Shown here piece by piece: positions 25,310 to 32,945 of a DNA stretch of 64,000 nt (its first letter is position 1; each line of letters opens with the position of its first letter). This DNA is from Verrucomicrobiota bacterium (GTDB lineage: Bacteria; Verrucomicrobiota; Verrucomicrobiia; Limisphaerales; Pedosphaeraceae). Made by a program: the position numbers and the translations under genes. The DNA lies in assembly GCA_021325145.1 (NCBI GenBank), contig JAJPHR010000086.1, forward strand, positions 1 through 64,000, in the 5' to 3' direction. The notes below the pieces were generated by a model. The model saw only the letters and a list, made by a program, of their open reading frames with translations. It ran no database searches and was not told the origin of the DNA.

Positions 25310-26848
25310 CTATTGTGCTCCAGGAGTTGCATTCACATCCATCATATTAGTCCCAATCAAGACGCGCCCACGCAGTTGCGCGCGTGAAAGCGGGAGCACA
25401 GTTGCGCCCGCTGGCTTGATCGGGGCGATGCCTCCAACCGCGCTGGCTCGCGCCATTGTCTGCGTACCGGTCACCGACGAGGCCCCCGGCGTCAATATTC
25501 CGCTGAAGACAACAGGCTGGCGCAGGCTGCGGTTTGTGCCGGTGACTCGAAAATAGTAGCTCTGCGCTGCGGCGGATCGGGCTTCCAGGGTGTCCACCGG
25601 GACATCCAGCGCGGGTTCCCTGGCAGGCTGGCGATTGTCAGCCGCTGGTGCAGGCGCCGCGCCGAAACCAGCGAAGCGCCGAACCGCTTCCTCGGACGTT
25701 TGCACAAAGCCGGAATAGATCGAACCATCGGCATCGATGACGCGCATTTTGTCCCCGTTCTGTTCAACGCGAAAGGAACCCAGGGGAGCTTTGTTCTCGG
25801 AGGATTTGGTTGTCATGATCACGCTGTTGGTCGCAAGCAGTTGGAAGAAGCGCTGGGTGGCGGAGCCCGCCAGACCGTTTGAATCTGACATCGCAAATGC
25901 AGAAACGACTTCGCTTGGCGCGGCCGGAACCGGCGGAGGCTGCAATCCAACAGCAGACGGCGGAGGAGGAGCTGCGGCAGCTAATGAATTCACTGACGCA
26001 GCATCGCTCTGAGTGCCAGGGGCCTCCTGGCTCTTCTTGTAGGCAAGGTCTGTGGCTTGAGAATTCTGTGCGCGCGCTCTGGCCGACTGGTCCACCAGGC
26101 CCGAAGCACGATCGGCTGGCTTCAAAACTCTCCCGCTAACGCCCGGCGTTTCGAGCGAGGGCGCGGCTGAGGGCAATGCGGGCGCAGGGGAAGCCGTGTC
26201 GGCCCAACCGCGGCCATTCGACGAGGCTTGGGCGGGAATTCCAGCGGCAGGTGCGATTGTGCTTTGCGCAGATGCCAGAGTTTTGGCCTGGTCTTGCCCC
26301 CGGCGCAAACCGCTCTCGCCGGCAATAGCGTTAAGCGCCAGAGCTTTGGAGCGTTCGTCCTTTTGCTTCTCGGCCACTGAAGGCGTTCCCGGCTCATTCA
26401 ACGCCGACGCCGATGCTGCCGGAGCAGCGGCAGCGGCGTCGGATTCCTTTCTGTCACGCAAAGCGGTCGGAGGTTCAACTTTAGCCAACTGCTTCGCCGC
26501 AGAAAGAGTGGCGGTTTCCTTGTCGGCTAATTTGCCCTTTGAAGCCTGGCTCAGCGAGGCCATTTCCTGGCGTTTGGCGCGGCTTAACGCCGGAATGAAA
26601 AACACCGCGGAAACGCCGGCCAGCGCAACCAAAACGCAAACGAACACCATCCGTCGTTTCAGCAAGCCAGCCACCCCCGACCAGAAACTTGGCCGCCCCG
26701 CCTTGCCCGGTCCCAGGCGGGCCACTTCGCCCTGAAGCATTCGGCGCGTGGCAGGATGCAATTCCAGCGGCGCGCCGGCCTGCTGCCGACGCCGGCGGGC
26801 GTAGGCTTTCAACGTCTTTTCCATGTTCCGTTCGGGCTCGCTCGGCAT
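25310..26848 (-). CDS. Membrane protein, probable anti-sigma or ECF-linked factor
   Basis: A 512-aa protein. Residues 1-65 are charged and cytoplasmic (LKAYARRRRQQAGAPLELHP), followed by one transmembrane helix at about 68-88 (VFVCVLVALAGVSAVFFIPAL). A long Ala/Ser/Pro-rich, low-complexity linker outside the membrane runs to about residue 330. The end has a small folded region (QRFFQLLATNSVIM, SGILTPGASSVTGTQ). It begins six bases after the stop of the ECF sigma gene. That order and topology (short inside, helix, long outside) are those of anti-sigma factors, but no zinc-finger anti-sigma motif is visible, so the role is inferred. Confidence 0.7.
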   Translation of the reverse strand: MPSEPERNMEKTLKAYARRRRQQAGAPLELHPATRRMLQGEVARLGPGKAGRPSFWSGVAGLLKRRMVFVCVLVALAGVSAVFFIPALSRAKRQEMASLSQASKGKLADKETATLSAAKQLAKVEPPTALRDRKESDAAAAAPAASASALNEPGTPSVAEKQKDERSKALALNAIAGESGLRRGQDQAKTLASAQSTIAPAAGIPAQASSNGRGWADTASPAPALPSAAPSLETPGVSGRVLKPADRASGLVDQSARARAQNSQATDLAYKKSQEAPGTQSDAASVNSLAAAAPPPPSAVGLQPPPVPAAPSEVVSAFAMSDSNGLAGSATQRFFQLLATNSVIMTTKSSENKAPLGSFRVEQNGDKMRVIDADGSIYSGFVQTSEEAVRRFAGFGAAPAPAADNRQPAREPALDVPVDTLEARSAAAQSYYFRVTGTNRSLRQPVVFSGILTPGASSVTGTQTMARASAVGGIAPIKPAGATVLPLSRAQLRGRVLIGTNMMDVNATPGAQ

Positions 26849-26854
26849 ATCGAT

Positions 26855-27481
26855 CTAAGGATTAGACGGAGTTGCGGTGAATTTCTCCCCGGAAAAAACC
26901 GTTTGTGCGATGCTTTCGAGCCGGTCCAGGCATTTACTCAAACGCGAACTGACGGTTTTCGGGTTCAAATCAAGTTCACGGCTCAGTTCCTCGTAGCTCA
27001 GGTCCCCAAAGTAACGCAGTTCGATGATTTCCCGGCAAGGTTCGCCCAGTTGTTCCAAGGCTTGATGTAACAATGCCGCGCGCTCCGCCGTCATCAACTC
27101 CGAGTCCGGCCCGGGCGCGCTGCTGGCCGGATCGAGTGCCGGCGCATCATCCGGCCGTTCCGCCTGGAGCGAAACCGTCGTCTGCCCCCCACCCCGTTTG
27201 GCCGCCTGCTGCCGTTGCCGATAATCCCGCGCTTTGTTGACCGCAATGCGGAACAGCCAGGTCTGAAACTGGCTGTGGCCCTGGAACAAACCAATGTTCT
27301 TGATGACCGAGAGAAAAACCTCCTGGCAAATCTCATCTGCGTCCTCCCGCGTGAACTGGTGGCCCAACTGAAAAATAAACCGCCCCGTGGCCGCGTAATG
27401 CCGGTCAAATAATTCATCCCACGCCTCCGGGTCGCCCTGGCGGCAACCCGCGATCAATTCGGCTTCCGAGCGGGAACTCAT
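26855..27481 (-). CDS. ECF RNA polymerase sigma factor
   Basis: A 208-aa protein of normal ECF length. Region 2 is at about 12-85 (GRFIFQLGHQFTREDADEI, CQEVFLSVIKNIGLFQG, FQTWLFRIAVNKARDYRQR). Region 4 is at about 145-195 (LGEPCREIIELRYFGDLSYE, ELDLNPKTVSSRLSKCLDRL). A very long frame runs on to 28111, but it goes through the opposite-strand gene at 27581, so I start at ATG 27481. It is co-transcribed with the membrane protein at 25310. The 99 bases to the divergent gene at 27581 must hold both promoters; no clear boxes seen. Confidence 0.93.
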   Translation of the reverse strand: MSSRSEAELIAGCRQGDPEAWDELFDRHYAATGRFIFQLGHQFTREDADEICQEVFLSVIKNIGLFQGHSQFQTWLFRIAVNKARDYRQRQQAAKRGGGQTTVSLQAERPDDAPALDPASSAPGPDSELMTAERAALLHQALEQLGEPCREIIELRYFGDLSYEELSRELDLNPKTVSSRLSKCLDRLESIAQTVFSGEKFTATPSNP

Positions 27482-27580
27482 CTCCGTGAATCTAACGAGT
27501 GGCGCAACGCACCGCAACGCCCAAGACGACGCCAAATGAAACAAGCTGGTCTTTTGAGCCCGGGCGCTTATTCTCCGCCC

Positions 27581-28012
27581 ATGAATATTCAAATTGCCGT
27601 GTTGTGTGATGCCGCCACGGAATCCGGCGGCAAGCTGAATCTGCTCGGAGCCTTCGACGCCATCTATACCCCGCAGCCCCCCACGGCGCAGCAACCCGCC
27701 GTGCACGCCCAATGCTCGATCGCCCTCCGCATGACCTTCAACAATGTCGAGGAAGGCGCCCACAAACTCCGGCTGAACTTTGTCGATGAGGACGGTAAAT
27801 TCATCATGCCCAGCATCGATCTCCCCATCCAGATCGCCGTTCCGTCCGATGCTCACTTTGTCACGCGCAACTTCATCGTGAACATCCAACAATTGAAGTT
27901 CGAAAAAGCCGGACTCTATTCCATCGACATCGCTCTCGATGGCCGCCAGGAGGCCAGCATCCCGCTCCTGATCAAGTATCTCGACGCGCTGAAAGGTGCG
28001 GGCGCGGAATGA
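27581..28012 (+). CDS. Conserved hypothetical protein (DUF6941-like)
   Basis: A 143-aa soluble protein beginning MNIQIAVLCDAATESGGKLN, with LGAFDAIYTPQPP, then RMTFNNVEEGAHKLRLNFVD and FEKAGLYSIDIALDG. It looks like a single β-sandwich. I connect it loosely with a family of bacterial proteins (DUF6941) that share the AxxCDxAxxxxGKLNxLGxFD start; function is unknown. The start at 27581 is followed at once by the conserved block. It is divergent from the ECF sigma gene. Confidence 0.75.
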   Translation: MNIQIAVLCDAATESGGKLNLLGAFDAIYTPQPPTAQQPAVHAQCSIALRMTFNNVEEGAHKLRLNFVDEDGKFIMPSIDLPIQIAVPSDAHFVTRNFIVNIQQLKFEKAGLYSIDIALDGRQEASIPLLIKYLDALKGAGAE

Positions 28013-28117
28013 GTCAGTGGAGCAACACCTGGCCGCGCCAGACCCCATCGTGGCATTGCGGGCAGTCCCCCTGCCCGCCAGCGCGCACGGAAGGATGCGC
28101 GCGAACTGCAATAAAGT

Positions 28118-28912
28118 TCACAGCAAACTCGCCGAATCCGTATCCAGAAACAGTGTCGCGTGTGATTGCCGGCGCAATATCGAAGCCGGACAAGCCGTGC
28201 TGATCGGCCCTTGAAGCGCGTCCTTGACCGCCTGCGCTTTCCGTTTCTCCGGGGCCACGCACAACATTTTCTTCGCGGAACAAAGCGTCGGGATCGTCAG
28301 CGTCAGCGCGTATTGCGGCACCTGGCCAAGATCGGCAAAATGACCTTCGCCGACTTGTTGCAACCGGCATTTCTGGTCCAATCCCGCAATCGTCACCGTT
28401 CGTTTATCCTCGAAGTTCGCCACTGGCGGATCGTTAAACGCCAGATGTCCGTTCTCACCCACTCCCAGGCAGCAAAGATCGATCGGCTGCGCCCGGAGCA
28501 ACTGAGTATAACGCTCGCATTCCTCCAGCGGCAGCAACGCGTCGCCTTCCAGGTAATGGAACACGCGGGGCTTCACGCGTCGTTCCACCCGCTCGCGCAT
28601 GTAGCGTCGAAAACTGGCTTTGTGCTGGTTCGAGATCCCGAGGTATTCGTCCATGTGAAACAAGGTAATCCGCGACCACTCAACGCCGCCCAGGCGGATC
28701 AATTCTTCCAAAAACGCGATCTGCGAATTGCCTGTCGCCAGGATCACCGCCGCGGAGCCTTTCGCCGCCAGCGTCTCCCGCAAACAAGCCTGCGCGATGC
28801 GGGCGACATCACGCGCCATCTCCCCCTGGTTCGCGTAAATTCTTACGGGCAGGGAATCCACCTGAAAAGTCTTCAAGGGAGCAACAGCCGGTTCCATCGA
28901 TGCAGTCGTCAT
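28118..28912 (-). CDS. nagB: Glucosamine-6-phosphate deaminase family protein
   Basis: A 264-aa protein. The signatures of the NagB/6-phosphogluconolactonase family are present: ILATGNSQIAFLEEL, FHMDEYLG, FRRYMRERV and GVGENGHLAFNDPP. HMDEY and GENGHLAFND match true NagB deaminases, which turn glucosamine-6-P into fructose-6-P and ammonia. Length is normal. No nagA or transporter lies next to it. Isolated copies in this phylum might serve amino-sugar breakdown from polymers. Confidence 0.88.
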   Translation of the reverse strand: MTTASMEPAVAPLKTFQVDSLPVRIYANQGEMARDVARIAQACLRETLAAKGSAAVILATGNSQIAFLEELIRLGGVEWSRITLFHMDEYLGISNQHKASFRRYMRERVERRVKPRVFHYLEGDALLPLEECERYTQLLRAQPIDLCCLGVGENGHLAFNDPPVANFEDKRTVTIAGLDQKCRLQQVGEGHFADLGQVPQYALTLTIPTLCSAKKMLCVAPEKRKAQAVKDALQGPISTACPASILRRQSHATLFLDTDSASLL

Positions 28913-29068
28913 GATTTCGATTTATTGATAATCTGGTCAACAATGGTAAGTGAACCATTCGCGGGATGCAATCGTTCGCTGGCGCTGGCCGGATGGCCGC
29001 CTTTTGGAGGTTGAAGCTTGAAGTTTCTCTGGTGGTTGGTGCCGGGAATTTTTCCCCACTCATCTCCA

Positions 29069-30196
29069 TCAGGAAACAAAAGGCAGCGACACGATTTTCA
29101 CCGCTGTCTCGCCCCCGACACTCCGCAGCTTCAACTCCGTGCCAATCCGATTGGCCTCTTTGCGCACATAGCCAAGCGCGATATTCGCCTTAAGCGCAGG
29201 CGACGCGACTGCGCTCGTAATGTAGCCGGCCTCTTTCTCCCCATGATAAAGTTTGTCTCCCTTCCGGGGCAGTTGCTCAAGCTCCTCCGCGAGCCTCAGC
29301 CCGCGCAAAGTTTTCGCCACCTGCCCGTAGGTGCGAATGCGGGAGATGACTTCCTGTCCGATATAACAACCCTTGGTATAACTAATCGCCCGCGTTTCGA
29401 TGCCCGCTTCCGGCGCAAGATTGGTTTCGTCCATGTCGATGCCGAACCGCGGAATGCCCGCTTCAACTCGCGCCATTTCGCACGCCTGCCACCCGCAAGC
29501 CCGGCCACCCGCATCCTTGGCCGCCGCCGCCAACTTGTCCATCACCGCGCCAAGGGCCGGCGTTGGCACAAAGACATCGAAGCCGCTCGCGCCAAATCGC
29601 GCGCGGTTCACCAAGTACAGTTCACCCAGCGTCGCATCCTTTGCGCTGCCCACGTTCATCGGCTGCGCGGGCAGTTCGCCATCCCCAGTCTCGCCTCCAG
29701 GAGTTCCCCAACCCAGCCCCAGTCCCTTCACTGCCGCCGCAGCCCGCGGCCCCTGCACCGAAAGCAGCCCGTAATGCGGCGCCACATCCACCACCTGCAC
29801 ATCGTCGGCGATGACATACTTCTCCAATCGTTGCGCGACGCTCGCCGCCAGACCCGGCTCGAAATCCAGCAATAACTCATCCGGCAGCGCGTAAATATTC
29901 AGGTCGCTCTGCAGCTTCCCCTTGGCCGTGACGAGCGCCGCGTAGCACCCTTGTCCCACCCGCAGGTCCTTCACGTTGTTGGTGACCTGCCCATTGAGAA
30001 ATCGCACCCGGTCCGCGCCCGTGAGGCACAGCCGACTGCGGCAACTCAGATCGATCACTCCGGCCGCGTCCCGCAACGCCGCGTGCTCCGCCAGCGAATC
30101 GCCGTAATGCTCCACCACCTCGCAGCCGTTCACTTCCGCAAACCGGGCGTTGAGGCCCTCATGGAACTCGTGCAAATGCAAAGCCAACGAACTCAT
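29069..30196 (-). CDS. ygfZ: Folate-binding YgfZ/GcvT-like protein
   Basis: A 375-aa protein of the GcvT-like family. The YgfZ signature is present as YTKGCYIGQEVI. Also seen are DLSCRSRLCLTGADRVRFL, NGQVTNNVKDL and YGLLSVQGPRA. YgfZ proteins bind tetrahydrofolate and help repair or assemble Fe-S clusters. The ATG at 30196 gives the usual N-terminus; the frame extends to 30250. The preceding 190 bases (30197-30386) hold no gene. Confidence 0.9.
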   Translation of the reverse strand: MSSLALHLHEFHEGLNARFAEVNGCEVVEHYGDSLAEHAALRDAAGVIDLSCRSRLCLTGADRVRFLNGQVTNNVKDLRVGQGCYAALVTAKGKLQSDLNIYALPDELLLDFEPGLAASVAQRLEKYVIADDVQVVDVAPHYGLLSVQGPRAAAAVKGLGLGWGTPGGETGDGELPAQPMNVGSAKDATLGELYLVNRARFGASGFDVFVPTPALGAVMDKLAAAAKDAGGRACGWQACEMARVEAGIPRFGIDMDETNLAPEAGIETRAISYTKGCYIGQEVISRIRTYGQVAKTLRGLRLAEELEQLPRKGDKLYHGEKEAGYITSAVASPALKANIALGYVRKEANRIGTELKLRSVGGETAVKIVSLPFVS

Positions 30197-30386
30197 CAAG
30201 GTAATTTCGCCAACCTGACGCCCGATGACAAAGGAAAACTGCGATACCAAACCATGGTGGGTTCCAAGTCCCGATGTTCTCAGTCAAAGGTCCTTCCCGC
30301 ACTCGATGCCGTCGGCAGGCAACGCGTGGCAAAGTTGAAGCATTGAACAATCCGGGAAGATTCAGGCGGCAGTCCATCCGCGACCA

Positions 30387-31529
30387 TCACATTATGGTTG
30401 TTCCCGTTTCCGGATCGAAGCAATGCGCGCGGACCACATCAAAAACGAGCGAAATCTTCTGCTGAGGCTTGGCGCGAAAACCCGGTTGAACCCGCGCCAC
30501 AAATGAATGCGCGCCGGTCGAAGCATAGAGGTGCGCCTCCGCTCCCAACAGTTCAACCGCTTCAACCGTGGCCTCAATGCGTTGACCGGCGCCGGCATCC
30601 AGTCCTTCCAACTTCTCCGCGATATGCTCCGGGCGAATGCCGAAGACTGCCGCGCGGCCAATATGCCCCGCCAATCCCACAGTTCCAGCCTCTCCCAGCC
30701 GCAGTGAAAACCCACTCGCCGCCGCTGTGTCCCGAAGCGTTCGCTCCTCGAAGAAAACTCCGCCTTCGCGTTGCGCCAGAGTGCCGCGAAAGAAATTCAT
30801 CGGCGGCGTGCCCATGAAGCCGGCCACGAACAGGTTCGCGGGTTGATGGTAAATGACCATTGGTTCGGCCACCTGCTGAATGACGCCCTCCTTCATTACG
30901 GCGATTCGATCCCCCATGGCCATCGCCTCGGTCTGATCGTGGGTAACATACAACATGGTCGCCGCGAGCCGCTTGTGCAGTTTCGACAGTTCCAGCCGCA
31001 TTTGAGCGCGCAGCGGAGCGTCGAGGTTTGAAAGCGGTTCATCAAAAAGAAACACCTTCGGATTGCGGACAATGGCGCGGCCCAGGGCAACTCGCTGGCG
31101 CTGCCCGCCCGACAGTTCCTTCGGTTTGCGGTCGAGACAATCCGCAAGCCCGAGCAATCCGGCCGTTTCGCGCACGCGCTGATTGATTTCCGCCCCGGCA
31201 ACTTTTCGCAGCGTCAACCCGAACGCCATGTTTTCGTAAGCCGTCATGTGCGGGTAGAGCGCGTAAGTCTGAAACACCATGGCCAGGTCCCGGTCCTTGG
31301 GCGCGAGATGATTGATCCCGGCGCCATCGAACGAGATCGTCCCTTCGTTAATTTCCTCCAATCCCGCAACCAGCCGCAGCAGCGTGGTCTTGCCGCAGCC
31401 CGAAGGACCAACCAAAACCAGGAATTCCCCGTCCATTATTTCCAGGCTCGCCTGATTGACGGCGCAAATCGTTTTGCCTCCGGGCTGCTTAAAGACTTTC
31501 GTCAGTTTCTCGATGGTGACTTGCGCCAT
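30387..31529 (-). CDS. MsmX/UgpC-type sugar ABC transporter ATPase, stand-alone
   Basis: A 380-aa ATPase. Walker A is GPSGCGKTT at about 41-49, the signature LSGGQRQRVALGRA and Walker B VFLFDEPLSNLDAP. The C-terminal TOBE-type region (FGIRPEHIAEKL, VEAVELLGAEAHLY) marks the MalK/UgpC/MsmX group that drives import of sugars or oligosaccharides. No permease or binding protein is adjacent, so it probably serves several importers, as MsmX does in Bacillus. A palindrome at 31599-31615 lies in the upstream region. Confidence 0.9.
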   Translation of the reverse strand: MAQVTIEKLTKVFKQPGGKTICAVNQASLEIMDGEFLVLVGPSGCGKTTLLRLVAGLEEINEGTISFDGAGINHLAPKDRDLAMVFQTYALYPHMTAYENMAFGLTLRKVAGAEINQRVRETAGLLGLADCLDRKPKELSGGQRQRVALGRAIVRNPKVFLFDEPLSNLDAPLRAQMRLELSKLHKRLAATMLYVTHDQTEAMAMGDRIAVMKEGVIQQVAEPMVIYHQPANLFVAGFMGTPPMNFFRGTLAQREGGVFFEERTLRDTAAASGFSLRLGEAGTVGLAGHIGRAAVFGIRPEHIAEKLEGLDAGAGQRIEATVEAVELLGAEAHLYASTGAHSFVARVQPGFRAKPQQKISLVFDVVRAHCFDPETGTTIM

Positions 31530-31598
31530 TACCCGAGTTTTTCAAGTCAACCCGGCCCATGTCGAGGGGAATTCCCGGGCATCATTATGCCGAAGGGC

Positions 31599-31615
31599 AC
31601 AATTCAAAGAATTGT
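31599..31615. promoter_or_regulatory. Perfect palindrome upstream of the ABC ATPase
   Basis: ACAATTC-AAA-GAATTGT: seven-base arms with a three-base centre, 70 bases upstream of the ATPase start. It is AT-rich in a GC-rich setting and has the size of a dimeric repressor site. No evidence links a regulator to it. The rest of 31530-32014 holds only the repeat at 31766-31896. Confidence 0.4.
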
Positions 31616-31765
31616 AGCAGCCGACGTGGGGGGAATTGGATCCTCAAAAAAGGACGACTTGAGGCCGAAGAACCGGACGCTTTTCCCCGGAGTGCGCCCG
31701 TCCCCGGGCGCAGCAACGTCCAGATTCACCGGCAGTGTTCGGCCTCTGTTATGTTACCTACACGG

Positions 31766-31896
31766 CGTCATCAATAAGTGACGCCTTGGGCGAACGGACG
31801 GCGTGCAGAGGACTGCCCGCCCTACCACCGTGTGCCGGGTAGGGCGCGCACTCCTGTGCGCGCCGCCGCGGGCCCCAGGCACATTCATTAATGACG
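31766..31896. mobile_element. MITE-like element with terminal inverted repeats
   Basis: The ends CGTCATCAATAA (31766-31777) and TTCATTAATGACG (31884-31896) are imperfect inverted repeats. The inside contains GTGCAGAGGACTGCCCGCCC and GGGTAGGGCGCGCACTCC, which match the cores of the palindromic repeats at 103-187 and 58924-59010. No open frame or transposase is present, so it would need enzymes from elsewhere. It lies between a TatD-type gene and the ABC ATPase gene. Confidence 0.55.
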
Positions 31897-32014
31897 CGTG
31901 TATAATAGAACAGGGAACTACCCTGGCCGGGTGACACGGTGGGCAGCCCCCTGCACGCCGCCGTCAAACGAAGCGCTTGAGGCCGTTCCGAATGGCTCCA
32001 TTCACTGGCAAACT

Positions 32015-32839
32015 CTAATCTCTTTTGCCGGCAAGCAATCCACCAAAAAGCCGCTGAAAATTCTGCGCCACCCTTGCCGCCAGTTCTTCCACATTCTCTT
32101 CCAATAATCCCGCCGCAAACCGGTAAATCGCGCCGATATTGGCCGGGTGATTGATCGGCTTTCCCGACGTTTCGTCCACCAAAGGAAACTGCACGCAATC
32201 TGCCGGCGGCAGCATGTCAGGCGCGTCCGTTTCAATCAGCAAACGCTCCGGCGGCACATGACGGAACGTTTCCCGCTGCCGGCCTTTCCGCTCGTGCGCG
32301 AAATAGCCGGAGATCGAAAAATACGCGCCCAATTTCGCCAGCGGTTGAATCATCTCCCGCGGTCCCCCGTAGGAGTGCAACAAGAATCCGCAGCGCGGCC
32401 CGGGTTCGCGCTGGAGCAATTCCAGCAAACGCCCCCACGAGCGCAAACAATGGATGCTCACTGGCAAATTCCGCTCCGCGGCCAGCCGCCATTGCCAAAG
32501 GAACACTTCCTCCTGTTGCGCGATGTCGTAGTTTTCAATCCAACGGTCCAGCCCAATCTCCCCAATCCCCGCCGGTCCTTGCTTCAGATAATTCAGCAAG
32601 GTCGCCTGCCACTTTGGCGAGCGCTGCGCCACATGCCAGGGGTGCATTCCATACGACGGTATCACCTTCGGAGTCCGCTGCGCCAAAGCCAGCACCGCGG
32701 CCCAATCCTCCTCGCGCGTCCCATTCACCACCGCCTTCGCCAGGCCCTGCCGATCCAGTTCCGCCAGGACGCGGTCATGGTGCGCAACCAGGGCAACATC
32801 CTGCAAGTGGTTATGACCATCGTAGAGCGGCAGGCTCAT
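32015..32839 (-). CDS. TatD-family metal-dependent hydrolase
   Basis: A 274-aa protein with a TIM-barrel metallohydrolase pattern: YDGHNHLQD (H9, H11), GIGEIGLDRW, PVSIHCLRSW, FLLHSYGG and LLIETDAPDMLPP. TatD proteins are 3'-5' exonucleases or related hydrolases. HNH in place of the more common HCHL start suggests a divergent member. The start at 32839 is chosen because the metal motif follows; the frame reaches 32875. Confidence 0.88.
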   Translation of the reverse strand: MSLPLYDGHNHLQDVALVAHHDRVLAELDRQGLAKAVVNGTREEDWAAVLALAQRTPKVIPSYGMHPWHVAQRSPKWQATLLNYLKQGPAGIGEIGLDRWIENYDIAQQEEVFLWQWRLAAERNLPVSIHCLRSWGRLLELLQREPGPRCGFLLHSYGGPREMIQPLAKLGAYFSISGYFAHERKGRQRETFRHVPPERLLIETDAPDMLPPADCVQFPLVDETSGKPINHPANIGAIYRFAAGLLEENVEELAARVAQNFQRLFGGLLAGKRD

Positions 32840-32945
32840 GGGTAAATTATTCCACCGTACCGTGGCTTGGCACAAGCAGACGGTTGGCCGGAAGATCCAG
32901 GCCCGGACCCCGTGAGGATGCCCGCGATTTTACAATCGCAAGCTA

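Noticed and set aside
27482-28111. N-terminal extension of the ECF sigma gene (210 residues more)
   Set aside because: It runs antisense through the gene at 27581-28012, and normal ECF length is reached from ATG 27481.
28166-29014. 282-aa plus-strand open frame opposite the nagB gene
   Set aside because: The minus strand carries clear NagB motifs; the plus frame has none.
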